Positions 16,805 through 25,539 are shown, numbered from the stretch's first letter. The stretch is 40,557 nt of DNA from Actinomycetota bacterium (GCA_009703055.1 WLGW01000009.1:1-40557), one strand, 5' to 3'. The notes: a model not told the origin generated them from the sequence alone. Translations and numbers: made by a program.

Positions 16805-18838
16805 TCAGGGAGCGCATGTCGCGCTTCCCTGGTCATAGGGAAGATTGTCAACTGCACTCACGAATGACCATGAGAATGCTGTGGGAGTGAATGTCACATT
16901 CATCACGCCGTGTTCAATGTTGGTGCGGTACTGGCTGCCAGGCACCGGAGCATCGATTGGGTACACGGGTGCGCCGCCGAGGCCTGTGATGAAGAGCGGA
17001 ACTCCACCTACTGCAGGGGCACCTGCTGCATTGAGGGGTGCGAAGCGCTCGTAATGGTGATCGTGGGCAGTAAACACAACATCTGCGCCGCCAGCAACGG
17101 ACGCCTCCCACAATGGTTTGACTGTTGCAGTAGCGAATCGTCCACTGGAAACAAATGGGTGATGCATCATGACCGCTGCACAACGCCCATCAGTTTTTGC
17201 GCGTAGCAGTTCGGCCTGTAGCCATTGTGTTTGTGGAGACGTTGCGGAGCATCCAGCAAACAGAAGACCTTGGCACCATGAATCAACGGCGATGATTCGC
17301 CAACCACCTGCATCTGTCGTCCAGTACGAAGGTGACATTTCAGCGAAATAGTCGACGTAACCAGCAGCACCACCGGTGATGTACTCGTGATTGCCCCGCA
17401 CTGGGTATGTGATGTTTTTGAAACGTCCCCAAGTCGGTTCATAGAAAGCAGCGATCTCTGCGGTGCTGGCACTTTCGTATTGGAGGTCACCAAGAGCGAT
17501 GACTCCCTCAGGGGCAAGTGATGTTGTGAGCAGGGCGGTTGCAACTTCGCCGCATTGAGTTCCGATTGGTCCGACACCAAACCGGTCTCGTCGAGGCGTG
17601 TCGCACGAGATGTCACCTGCGATGACGACTCGTGCTGAAAGATCAGTGCCAATGGGTTTCATGCGCACCCCGTTTTGCCACACCGCGGTCCCACGCATGC
17701 GATTCCCACCGCCGCTGTCGCCCAGTTGACCATTGAGACCAAGGCCCCAGCACCACATGCCACTTGTTGATACAGCAATTCCACATGCATGCGAAGCACC
17801 AGTCGTGAGTGAAGTGAGCGTGCCAACAGCTGATGAAGCAATGACCTTCTGGGGAGCCGCTTTGCGGATGCTGGTTCCGTTTGCTAACTGTCCAAATCGA
17901 TTTCGTCCCCAACACCAGGTGGTTCCTGCCTCAGTCAGGGCGCAAGCGAACTCGCTACCAGCAGAGATGGCAGTGGGGCTCTTCACTCTGATGGTGACTG
18001 GTGTGTAACGAGATGGGCCTGATGTAAGTCCCAGTTGTGCGTAGTTATTTCGTCCCCAGCATTGAACTCGTTTGATGACAGAGGCAATACATGTGAATGA
18101 ATCACCGGTCGTGACAAGTGTGGCTCGCACTGTCGGAACATATGCGGGAACAGGCTGGCTTGCCGAGGAGCGAAGACCAAGGCGTCGATACTGGTTCGAA
18201 CCCCAGCACCACACCGAACCAGTGGAACGCACTGCGCAACTATGGGCAAGGCCCACATCAGCAGAGATGACTGAATCAATGCGTGCACGAACTGGGACCA
18301 CTGTGTTTGTCTTTGTTCCATCACCAAGTTGCCCGCTGGTTCCGAGACCCCAGCACCACAATGTTCGATCTTGCAAGATTGCACACGAGTGATTGGCGCC
18401 GACAGCAACACTGGTGACACCGACGAGTGGAATCTGCACTGGAATAGGTGAGTCAACGCGGACAATTGCAGGAGGAATTGTTAGTGCGTCGAGGGAGGAG
18501 ATGATTTGACCCCAGCACCACAAAGTCGCATCGCTTCGCACTGCGCAGGTGGAATGAGTGTTGGCAGAGAGTTGAACGGCATTTGTCATCAAAGATGGTG
18601 CAAAAGCAATTGATCTCGTCGTTGTGCCAGTGCCGAGTTGGCCTCGTGAATTAGATCCGGTGCACCAGACGTTTCCGTCTCGGATGATGCAGGTGTGTTC
18701 ATTGCCTGCTGCAGGGGCAGACAGTGCTGGTGTCACAGCAAGACCAGGAACGTTGGGGGTTGCAGATTGTGCAGTGGGGGCGGCAATTGAAAGAACTGAC
18801 GTAAACAGAGCAGCCGAGAGAACAGAGACGAACTTCAT
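16805..18838 (-). CDS. Secreted RCC1-repeat protein fused to a calcineurin-like phosphoesterase
   Basis: A 677-aa protein. Residues 1-26 form a signal peptide (hydrophobic core ending TAQSA). Residues of about 45-380 hold seven RCC1-type beta-propeller blades, each with a C/WCWG...GQLG-like core. Residues of about 395-677 form a metallophosphoesterase with the metal-ligand series AGDISCD, GDLQY, GNHEY, MMHHPF and TAHDHHYERF, as in purple-acid-phosphatase-like enzymes. Even Cys spacing suggests disulfides in the extracytoplasmic part. The combination of an RCC1 propeller with a phosphatase is unusual; substrate and partner are unknown. The 3' end lies over a strong hairpin. Confidence 0.9.
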   Translation of the reverse strand: MKFVSVLSAALFTSVLSIAAPTAQSATPNVPGLAVTPALSAPAAGNEHTCIIRDGNVWCTGSNSRGQLGTGTTTRSIAFAPSLMTNAVQLSANTHSTCAVRSDATLWCWGQIISSLDALTIPPAIVRVDSPIPVQIPLVGVTSVAVGANHSCAILQDRTLWCWGLGTSGQLGDGTKTNTVVPVRARIDSVISADVGLAHSCAVRSTGSVWCWGSNQYRRLGLRSSASQPVPAYVPTVRATLVTTGDSFTCIASVIKRVQCWGRNNYAQLGLTSGPSRYTPVTIRVKSPTAISAGSEFACALTEAGTTWCWGRNRFGQLANGTSIRKAAPQKVIASSAVGTLTSLTTGASHACGIAVSTSGMWCWGLGLNGQLGDSGGGNRMRGTAVWQNGVRMKPIGTDLSARVVIAGDISCDTPRRDRFGVGPIGTQCGEVATALLTTSLAPEGVIALGDLQYESASTAEIAAFYEPTWGRFKNITYPVRGNHEYITGGAAGYVDYFAEMSPSYWTTDAGGWRIIAVDSWCQGLLFAGCSATSPQTQWLQAELLRAKTDGRCAAVMMHHPFVSSGRFATATVKPLWEASVAGGADVVFTAHDHHYERFAPLNAAGAPAVGGVPLFITGLGGAPVYPIDAPVPGSQYRTNIEHGVMNVTFTPTAFSWSFVSAVDNLPYDQGSATCAP
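16806..16831. terminator. Hairpin at the end of two convergent genes
   Basis: CAGGGA-GCGC, loop ATGTC, GCGC-(T)-TCCCTG: a ten-base-pair stem with one bulge, placed within the last codons of the RCC1 gene and 15 bp after the quinone oxidoreductase stop. The minus-strand continuation is TCTTT. There is no long U tract, so this is only a candidate bidirectional terminator or 3' stabiliser. Confidence 0.45.
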
Positions 18839-18890
18839 GAGAAGCCTTCACGCTAGTGAGAAACCCACTGCGAGGGACATCGGTCTCTGT

Positions 18891-20240
18891 TTATAGAGAG
18901 AACGGCGTGTATCCCGGCGCAGTGAGAGACCACGGCTGAATTTTTTCAAGGTGAGCAGCGAGTCCGAGAGCCAGACCATCTTGAAAACGCGGAGCAACTA
19001 CTTGCATTCCGCAAGGTACGCCATGGTCGTCAAGACCCATCGGAACAGAGACAGCAGGGTGCCCTGTGTAGTTATTGTCGGGGGTATTGAGAGTGATCAT
19101 TGGATCATCGGTTGTGCCCGCGCGTGTTGGTAGTGGGCCTTCAGCAGGCCATGAGCGAGCATTTGCTGTTGGTGTCACGATGACGGTTCCCGCAGTGAGG
19201 AGGTCATCAAAGCGTGCAGAAACGTCATGTCGCTTGCGTTGCGCCGCAATGTACTGGTCAACAGTGACAGTAGAGCCGAACTTCAGTTGTGCCTGCACAT
19301 AATCAGTGAGTTGATCCCAGCGATGCTCTTCGTGACGAAGACTTTGAGTGAGTTCTGCAGTGGAGATCACAAACCAATTCCATATCGTCTCGTTGTTGCT
19401 CGGTGAATCAATGCGCTCAACCTGGACACCACTGCGCTCAAGTGTCATCAGGGTGTTCTCAAAGTTCTCTTCAATCTCAGGATCAACATCTGATCGAAAG
19501 GTGCGACATGCCAACACTCGCGTCGGCATGACAGGAGCAAAGTGCACTCCGTCGCGAGGGACTGCAAGAAAATCACCACGGGCTTCACCGATTGTGACTG
19601 ACGCTTCTGTGAGGACATCAGCAACAGTTGCCCCTGTGGTTCCTTGCGTTGAGAATTCAATCCAGCGCGGCAAAATGTTACGACCAATCGCGCCCATCGT
19701 TGGTTTGTATCCAACAAGACCTACTGCAGCAGCCGGACCACGAACGCTTCCTCCACCATCTGATGTTGTGGCAAGAGGTGTCAGCCCAGCTGCAAGGGCA
19801 GCGGCAGAACCACCGCTCGAGCCACCAGGAGACTGCGCAGTGTTCCACGGATTTCGTGTGGCGCCATAGATGGCGTTCGACGTGTAAGCCGTGGCACCAA
19901 ACTCGGGGCTGTTTGTGCGGCCGATGACAATGGCACCAGCGGCACGAAGTCGTTGCACCACCGTGTCGTCAGTTTCGTCGGGGGCTGCATCAACGTATAG
20001 ACGAGATCCTGAGGTCGTGACGTGTCCCTTCACCCGAGCCATGTCTTTCACCAGAAGTGGTAGTCCTGCGAGTGCACCTTCTCGAGAATGATTTCGTGCA
20101 GTCTCTAGTGCCTCTTCGGCGTAGAGAGCCACGACGGCATTTAATTCTTTTGCGGACTCGATTCGACGAAGACTCTCGTTGACAAGATCAACAGGGTCGA
20201 TGGCGCCAGAGCGGACACGTGCGGCAAGTTCAGCGAGCAT
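18891..20240 (-). CDS. Amidase-signature family amidase
   Basis: A 449-aa amidase. The Ser-cisSer-Lys triad is visible: Lys in GLPLLVKDM (about residue 64), and the glycine/serine-rich signature QSPGGSSGGSAAALAAGL followed by TSDGGGSVRGPAAAVG. No signal peptide is seen. The family hydrolyses carboxamides, acyl-amino-acid amides or Glu-tRNA amide donors. Lack of neighbouring gatB/gatC argues for a catabolic amidase rather than GatA. It lies 33 bp after the double-TetR gene on the same strand. Its promoter region carries nested palindromes over a TAGTGT hexamer, so TetR control is a reasonable inference. Confidence 0.9.
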   Translation of the reverse strand: MLAELAARVRSGAIDPVDLVNESLRRIESAKELNAVVALYAEEALETARNHSREGALAGLPLLVKDMARVKGHVTTSGSRLYVDAAPDETDDTVVQRLRAAGAIVIGRTNSPEFGATAYTSNAIYGATRNPWNTAQSPGGSSGGSAAALAAGLTPLATTSDGGGSVRGPAAAVGLVGYKPTMGAIGRNILPRWIEFSTQGTTGATVADVLTEASVTIGEARGDFLAVPRDGVHFAPVMPTRVLACRTFRSDVDPEIEENFENTLMTLERSGVQVERIDSPSNNETIWNWFVISTAELTQSLRHEEHRWDQLTDYVQAQLKFGSTVTVDQYIAAQRKRHDVSARFDDLLTAGTVIVTPTANARSWPAEGPLPTRAGTTDDPMITLNTPDNNYTGHPAVSVPMGLDDHGVPCGMQVVAPRFQDGLALGLAAHLEKIQPWSLTAPGYTPFSL

Positions 20241-20241
20241 G

Positions 20242-20262
20242 TAGTGACACTAGTGATGTCAC
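20242..20262. promoter_or_regulatory. Nested palindrome (candidate operator) over the amidase promoter
   Basis: GTGACA (20244-20249), 7 nt, TGTCAC (20257-20262) is a perfect inverted repeat. Inside it lie the perfect 11-mer TAGTGACACTA and the 8-mer CACTAGTG. On the minus strand TAGTGT (20247-20252) is followed by CACTAC and the amidase ATG, so the palindrome would cover the -10 box. The gene just upstream encodes a TetR-type regulator. Confidence 0.5.
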
Positions 20263-20273
20263 ATCGTTGTTCA

Positions 20274-21467
20274 TTAACGGACGGGAACCCAGCGCCAATC
20301 AAGGGAAGTAATTGTTGGATCAACGATTTCAAAGATGGACAATCCGATGACAGTCGCACGCGAGGACATTCCTGTGTCGGGGCGGATGTCGGCGTGAGCA
20401 GGGGCATTTTCTGCTGCTTGAAGAATTGTGCGGCGCGCAATAGCTGCGTATCCGGCAATCTGCTCGGACACTGCATCTGAGTGTCGTGCTGCAATGAATG
20501 CTTCGAGCCGGAATCGACGCCACTGCACATACGACGGTGACATGTAGTTAGTCAATATCTGGGTGACCATTGCACGCTGGTCTGGGGCGGTGAAGACGCC
20601 TGCCCATGAACGGGCATCGTGTGCCGTTTGTGGGGGGAAAAGCACCTCGAGACAATCCGAAACCAAAGAGTCTTTGTTTTCATACAGACCATAAATGGCA
20701 CCAACACTCACACCTGCGCGGCGCGCGATACGAGAGACAGTGGCGCGATGGACACCGGAACGCGCAATGACATATTCACTGGCTGAAATGAGCGCATCAC
20801 GAACATCGTCGTACGTTGTGGGGAACGCATACGGCGCAACTTCCCGAACTGGACCCGCGGGTTTCGATGGCTTCGTTCCTCTTTGTAATGCGACCATAAA
20901 AGATTCCAGAAAAGGAAATGGATCAATGTCTTGAATTGACTCGTTGCTGTATGAAGAGTTCAGGAGAGCTGCGCCAAACACTGTGCAGATGGCTCCGACA
21001 ACAGCTTGTCGATCTGCTCCATCTGTAGAGGGACCCACGCCGTGGTCTTCCATCAGCCCGTTGATGTCACGTTGAACAACTTCGGCGATGACCTCATCGC
21101 GACGAGAGGCCACAATAACTTCCATCGCACTTCCCAGATCGGGAATTGCATCCTCACCACTTGCACGCTCGAACAATTCTCTGATCTGTTCTGAATTCAC
21201 GGTGGATCGTGAGAGAACAGATTCGATAAGAAGCGACAAGATCTCTGACAACATTGGCCAAAAACTTTTCTCCCACGCAAGGACAACAAGTTCAGACCGA
21301 TCATCGCATCGCGCGTAGATGGCACCACTGGAGAATCCGGCATCGGCAGCAACACGCGTGAGTGCCATCTGGTCAACTCCAACAGTCCGCACTGCTTTAG
21401 CTGCACTCTGTGCAACCTTGAGATCTGTCTGTCGAGACTTCTCCGATTGCCGACTAGCGATTGCCAT
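20274..21467 (-). CDS. Double TetR-type transcriptional regulator
   Basis: A protein of about 397 aa with two complete TetR-like DNA-binding heads. Head 1 has LTRVAADAGFSSGAIYARCDDRSELV near residues 36-61. Head 2 has VSRIARRAGVSVGAIYGLYENKDSLV near 240-265. Each is followed by a helical ligand/dimer domain. TetR proteins are normally about 200 aa homodimers, so this is a covalent tandem duplication or fusion that could act as a pseudo-dimer or bridge two sites. The start is the ATG at 21467. The frame extends only seven codons further, to a TTG. That ATG lies inside a 9-bp-arm inverted repeat. Confidence 0.88.
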   Translation of the reverse strand: MAIASRQSEKSRQTDLKVAQSAAKAVRTVGVDQMALTRVAADAGFSSGAIYARCDDRSELVVLAWEKSFWPMLSEILSLLIESVLSRSTVNSEQIRELFERASGEDAIPDLGSAMEVIVASRRDEVIAEVVQRDINGLMEDHGVGPSTDGADRQAVVGAICTVFGAALLNSSYSNESIQDIDPFPFLESFMVALQRGTKPSKPAGPVREVAPYAFPTTYDDVRDALISASEYVIARSGVHRATVSRIARRAGVSVGAIYGLYENKDSLVSDCLEVLFPPQTAHDARSWAGVFTAPDQRAMVTQILTNYMSPSYVQWRRFRLEAFIAARHSDAVSEQIAGYAAIARRTILQAAENAPAHADIRPDTGMSSRATVIGLSIFEIVDPTITSLDWRWVPVR

Positions 21468-21494
21468 GGGTTGATTGTCCCACAGCAACCCATG
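21465..21494. promoter_or_regulatory. Perfect 9-bp inverted repeat over the double-TetR start
   Basis: CATGGGTTG (21465-21473), 12 nt, CAACCCATG (21486-21494). The start codon of the regulator is in one arm. On the minus strand a GACAAT hexamer lies in the spacer, 6 nt before the ATG. It could be an autoregulatory operator, or an RNA hairpin hiding the start codon if the transcript begins further upstream. Confidence 0.55.
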
Positions 21495-21543
21495 AATTTG
21501 TTAGGCAGTGAAAGTGTGCTCTATTCAGATGCGAAGAGATTGT

Positions 21544-22206
21544 TCACGAGGGGATTGCCCAATCAATGGGGCGGTGGCCTACTTGTTCTAATGCAGTGTT
21601 GACCCGTGAAAACGGCTTGCTCCCAAAGAATCCTCGATAGGCAGACAAGGGGGAGGGATGGACCCCTTCAATCACCACGTGATGGGGCTGGGTGATGAGG
21701 GTTTTCTTCTTTCGCGCATGTGCGCCCCAGAGGAGAAAGACAACAGAATCAGGCTTTTCGTTGATTTTTCTAATGATGACATCAGTCAAAGTCTCCCACC
21801 CGCGTCCGTAATGAGATCCGGCTTCTCCTCCCCTCACAGTGAGAGTTGTGTTGAGCAAGAGCACTCCTTGTTGTGCCCAAGAGATGAGGTTGCCATGAGA
21901 AGGAATTGCAGCACCAGTGTCATCGTGCAGTTCTTTCAGAATGTTTCGCAGTGATGGTGGTATCGGTGTTCCTTTTGAAACTGAGAAGGCGAGTCCATCA
22001 GCTTGTCCGTCACCGTGATACGGGTCTTGTCCAAGAATGACGACTTTGGTGTCACTCAAAGATGTCGCGTCGAGCGAGGCAAAGACTTTTTCTTGCGGTG
22101 GAAATACGTGATGTGCAGAGCGCTCATCATGAAGAAACTGAGTCATTGATAAAAAATAGGGACTAATGAATTCATGCTGAAGAATGTCGTCCCATGAAGA
22201 TTTCAC
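21544..22206 (-). CDS. ung: Uracil-DNA glycosylase (family 1)
   Basis: A 220-aa family-1 UDG. The water-activating motif is VILGQDPYHG, the uracil-contact segment is GVLLLNTTLTV and the DNA-intercalation loop is HPSPLSAYRGFFG. It removes uracil from DNA to start base-excision repair. The start is assigned to the GTG at 22206, giving an N terminus (KSSWDDILQHEFISPYF) that aligns with the start of E. coli Ung and yields the usual length. A frame extension to 22395 would overlap the divergent kinase gene. TACGAT lies 6 nt before this GTG, supporting a leaderless start. Confidence 0.95.
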   Translation of the reverse strand: MKSSWDDILQHEFISPYFLSMTQFLHDERSAHHVFPPQEKVFASLDATSLSDTKVVILGQDPYHGDGQADGLAFSVSKGTPIPPSLRNILKELHDDTGAAIPSHGNLISWAQQGVLLLNTTLTVRGGEAGSHYGRGWETLTDVIIRKINEKPDSVVFLLWGAHARKKKTLITQPHHVVIEGVHPSPLSAYRGFFGSKPFSRVNTALEQVGHRPIDWAIPS

Positions 22207-22212
22207 GCTGTA

Positions 22213-22218
22213 ATCGTA
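22213..22218 (-). promoter_or_regulatory. Candidate leaderless -10 (TACGAT) of ung
   Basis: TACGAT, then TACAGC (6 nt), then GTG on the minus strand. It decides in favour of the GTG start over longer alternatives. Confidence 0.55.
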
Positions 22219-22306
22219 GAAAACAATCGAAGACTTAGGTACTTCGTAGAAAAGTTTGTCGTATTTTCGTTTGGAAATTAATTGTTTTTGCGAGAATAGA
22301 CGCCTT

Positions 22307-23200
22307 ATGGATTTGGCACTCGCAATCGACATCGGAGCAACGAAGTTCTCCGTCGGTTTGGTGACTCGTGCCGGAGAACTTGTCGACCGTCTCAATGTTC
22401 CTGTCGATCACACCGCAACCGCAGAAGAACTTTTTGATGATCTCGACAAAGCTGTTCATTCACAACTCGTGAGAGCTCGCGACCATCACGGCGCAACTCC
22501 ATCTGTTGTTGGGGTGGGTTCTGCCGGTCCGATTACTCGCAATGTTGAAACAGTGTCTCCACTCAACATTCCGCAGTGGAAGAATTTTCCTCTTCGTGAT
22601 CAGCTTGCATTCAGCACCGGTCTTCCTGTTTTTGGCGATGGTGATGCCAAGGCCCTGGCTCTGGCCGAAGGCTGGCTAGGGGCCGCCAAGGGCGTCGACA
22701 ACTTCATGGCCATGGTCGTTTCCACGGGTGTGGGCGGCGGAATCGTGCTCAATGGGCAGCTTTTGGACGGCGAAAGCGGCAATGCGGGCCATGTGGGGCA
22801 TGTGATTGTGGAGCCCAATGGGCGTCGGTGCACCTGTGGGGGCCGTGGCTGCCTGGAAGCAGAGGCCTCTGGTCCCGCCATCGAGGCAATAACTGGTCGA
22901 ACCCCATCGCAGCCCACCTACGAGACAATGGTCCGTACGGGCCGTATGGTCGGACGCGGTGTCGCTTCTGTCTGCAACCTTCTTGATCTCAAACTTGTCT
23001 GTGTCGGCGGAAGTGTCGCACTCGGTTTTGGTGCAACGTTTTTTAACTCTGCTCAGAAAACGCTTGATGAGTTGTGCGGACTTGAGTTCTCTAAGAATGC
23101 TCGCATTGTTCCAGCGCGTCTTGCGGATGAAGGACCACTTGTTGGTGCATCTGCTGTCGGCTGGCGCGGTTTAAATCGCGCCGTGTCTTCTCAGGTTTAG
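22307..23200 (+). CDS. ROK-family sugar kinase (glucokinase-like)
   Basis: A 297-aa ROK kinase. The N-terminal phosphate motif is AIDIGATKFSVGLV, the sugar-contact segment is ESGNAGHVGHVIVEP, and the zinc motif CTCGGRGC (Cys175, Cys177, Cys182) is followed by LEAEASGPAI. No N-terminal winged helix is present, so it is an enzyme and not a ROK repressor. It probably phosphorylates glucose or an N-acyl hexosamine with ATP. The start is the ATG giving MDLALAIDIG. It is divergent from ung across 100 bp of AT-rich DNA and convergent with the alanine-racemase-like gene. Confidence 0.93.
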   Translation: MDLALAIDIGATKFSVGLVTRAGELVDRLNVPVDHTATAEELFDDLDKAVHSQLVRARDHHGATPSVVGVGSAGPITRNVETVSPLNIPQWKNFPLRDQLAFSTGLPVFGDGDAKALALAEGWLGAAKGVDNFMAMVVSTGVGGGIVLNGQLLDGESGNAGHVGHVIVEPNGRRCTCGGRGCLEAEASGPAIEAITGRTPSQPTYETMVRTGRMVGRGVASVCNLLDLKLVCVGGSVALGFGATFFNSAQKTLDELCGLEFSKNARIVPARLADEGPLVGASAVGWRGLNRAVSSQV

Positions 23201-23206
23201 AAGTAG

Positions 23207-24163
23207 TTACTTAATCCACTGCAGGAGATCAACTTGCACGCGTGTCATCGGCTGCTGAACATCGATCCATTCACCAATGCTGGGAATAGGACGTCCTCTA
23301 GAAACAATCAACATTGATGTGTGCATGTGTGGTGGTTCCAACACATTGAGACGCTGGCGTTGATAGTGGAACGGACTGCGACCATCTGGGAGAAGCGTGA
23401 CACCATGCGCTGTTCCGCATCCGACGAGAACGATTTCTCCTGGTCCGTCAACCTTGACTTGGCGATAACCAGCGCGCATGCCAGCTTCAATCGGATGATG
23501 ATCAACAATGTCCGCAGAGAGCTGCATCATTGACTTATCGCCATGCCACAGGGGAGTTCCGAGGCGAATGCGAAAGTCTCGATCGGGGTGAGTGGTCCGC
23601 AACTTTTCGTATGAAGCACTATCAAGATGGCTGACGTATATCGGGAGTCGAGCATCAAGAACATCGAGCCATGTCGTGACATCCTTGAGATGCAATGCAG
23701 CGTCGCCGTCTAGTGGTGGATGAACTGCAAAACCACGAACCGTGAGTCGTGCATTCTCGATGTCGGATAACAACGATTGCAGCATGGACTTCTCGACGCC
23801 GTAACGCATCGCTGAAGACTGAAGCTTCACAATGACCTCACCGGTCCATCCAGCAGAGTTCAGCGCAATCACATGATGAGGCGAACTAATCGTCATCACC
23901 GTATTCAAAGGTAAGTTTTTTGGTGGGGCAGTAAGTGTCGGCGTGAGAACGATCGGGGTCACGTTGCTCGGAATGTCTCGTGCTTCGAACACAGTTCCGA
24001 CGGCAACTTCGTTACTGAGTTGGCCTGCGAGCGGCATGAGATTCCAGCGACGAAACCCGTATCCGTTGCCCTTGACGACAGGAACGAGGCCAGGCATTGC
24101 CTTGGCAACACTTTGAACATGTGCGAGCCAACGGGGCTCATTCACTGCAAGTCGAATCGTCAC
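23207..24163 (-). CDS. Alanine-racemase-like PLP protein linked to mftF
   Basis: A 318-aa protein with the fold-type III PLP barrel motif VVKGNGYGF (Lys31 as Schiff-base lysine), then SSAMRYGVE, YVSHLDS, FRIRLGTPLWHGD and AGYRQVKVDGPGE. It resembles alanine racemase, but the usual Met-Asp motif of the C-terminal domain is replaced by HMHTSM (279-284). The protein is also shorter than standard Alr (about 370 aa), so substrate or reaction may differ. Its ATG overlaps the mftF stop by 4 bp, making it a translationally coupled last gene of the mycofactocin operon. A role in cofactor tailoring versus cell-wall metabolism cannot be decided. Confidence 0.8.
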   Translation of the reverse strand: MTIRLAVNEPRWLAHVQSVAKAMPGLVPVVKGNGYGFRRWNLMPLAGQLSNEVAVGTVFEARDIPSNVTPIVLTPTLTAPPKNLPLNTVMTISSPHHVIALNSAGWTGEVIVKLQSSAMRYGVEKSMLQSLLSDIENARLTVRGFAVHPPLDGDAALHLKDVTTWLDVLDARLPIYVSHLDSASYEKLRTTHPDRDFRIRLGTPLWHGDKSMMQLSADIVDHHPIEAGMRAGYRQVKVDGPGEIVLVGCGTAHGVTLLPDGRSPFHYQRQRLNVLEPPHMHTSMLIVSRGRPIPSIGEWIDVQQPMTRVQVDLLQWIK

Positions 24164-25539
24164 ACCTTTGACCGTAGTCGGATTGAACTACGAGTGACTA
24201 CCGGCAATAAACATCTGAGGTTGCGGTCTCGAAAAACGCCAGTCCACACGCCGACGCCATATGCCATGGGGTCAAGAATACGAAGAGCGATATACCCGAC
24301 GGTATGTCGCGGTTTATTGCGCATGAGTCCGTACATCGCAGGCACGAAAGCACTGAAGACAAAGACTGCTCCGACTCGCAGTGAGAATTGGCCTACGAGA
24401 AGTACGGGTGGCCACCAGACTCGCACGACTGCAGAAGTCAGGAGTCGAACCGTGGAGAACCATCCTGTCATCGCGAGTTTTGCTCTCGTTGTGAGTGGAA
24501 TTTTGGTCTGACGCAATGTGATCGAGAACCACACAAGCATGAGAGGCACGAGAGCGGCTGCGACAAAGACATATCCACTAAGAAGTGCAATGGCTGGAAT
24601 CAGCATCACGATGTTGGCACGCAGTGGCGCTGCAGTGAACGGATGTTTTCTATCGAGTGATGCTGCGCTGCGTCCGTAGCCGAATCGTTGTTTCAGTAAC
24701 GCACGTATTGTCATGCGAGGTGCGTGATGACAGACCACTGTTGGGTCGTATCGGACAGTTTTTTCTGCTTCCACCATTCGCCAGATGAGGTCAACGTCTT
24801 CACCGAGTCGCATCGATGTATCAAATGCATGCATCTCTTTCACGACACGTGTGCGAGCGACAAGGACAGCAGCAGGAACATAAGAGACGCGCGAGAGCGG
24901 ACGAACAACAGAAGGAAGAAGTCCGAGATCTAAGGGGGAGTGAAAAGTCTCGTACTCGGCAACAAGTGATTCTCCAGCTGCACTTGCAACTCGCGGTGCG
25001 ACAACATCGACACTCATGTCGGTGAAGTGAGAAGTCAGAGCGAGAAGTTGGTGAGTAGTCACTGTTGTGTCATCGTCCACAAAGGCGACAAACGTAGTTG
25101 CGACTGTGTTGAGCCCTGCATTGCGCGCTTCGCTTGGGCCCTTGTTGGCAGCTAATCGGATGACCTCGGCGCCACTGACAACAATCTCTATTGGTGAACA
25201 GTCATCAACGACAATGAGGTGCAGTCCGGCGAGCGAATCCACCAATGTTTGCAGGCGTTCTAGGTGGGTGGTCTCGGAAACATATGAGGGGATAACAACT
25301 GTGAGATCCGCAGCGTTCCCAGGTGTGTCATACGCCGGGTGAACTGCCCCTTTGGCGAGCAGACGTTGCGTCAGAGCTGCGTGATTAACGGGAAGAGGTT
25401 TGTTGTTTTCGATTGCATCAAGAATCTTTTGACCAGCATCAGTGACTGAGAAATAAGTCAGCGGTGATCCCGCAAGGAGTCCTGATCCATTCTCGGACCG
25501 AAACCATTGATCATCAGTTGTGAGACCTGATGTGTTCAT
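24160..25539 (-). CDS. mftF: MftF: mycofactocin oligosaccharide glycosyltransferase
   Basis: A 459-aa protein. An N-terminal small domain (about residues 15-60, FSVTDAGQKILDAIENN) precedes a GT2 domain with VVIPSYVSE, VVDDCSPIE, the segment NKGPSEARNAGL, FVDDDT, YETFHSPLDLG, VSYVPAAVLVAR and GEDVDLIWRM, then C-terminal hydrophobic segments. This pattern closely matches mycobacterial MftF as I recall it, which builds the beta-glucan chain on pre-mycofactocin. The start chosen is the ATG overlapping the mftE stop (ATGA). A GTG 15 nt upstream is possible. Confidence 0.93.
   Translation of the reverse strand: MNTSGLTTDDQWFRSENGSGLLAGSPLTYFSVTDAGQKILDAIENNKPLPVNHAALTQRLLAKGAVHPAYDTPGNAADLTVVIPSYVSETTHLERLQTLVDSLAGLHLIVVDDCSPIEIVVSGAEVIRLAANKGPSEARNAGLNTVATTFVAFVDDDTTVTTHQLLALTSHFTDMSVDVVAPRVASAAGESLVAEYETFHSPLDLGLLPSVVRPLSRVSYVPAAVLVARTRVVKEMHAFDTSMRLGEDVDLIWRMVEAEKTVRYDPTVVCHHAPRMTIRALLKQRFGYGRSAASLDRKHPFTAAPLRANIVMLIPAIALLSGYVFVAAALVPLMLVWFSITLRQTKIPLTTRAKLAMTGWFSTVRLLTSAVVRVWWPPVLLVGQFSLRVGAVFVFSAFVPAMYGLMRNKPRHTVGYIALRILDPMAYGVGVWTGVFRDRNLRCLLPVVTRSSIRLRSKV

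Noticed and set aside
21544-22395. A 283-aa Ung with an N-terminal extension
   Set aside because: The extra 63 residues overlap the divergent kinase gene and have no homologous character. GTG at 22206 gives the standard length and has a -10 box.
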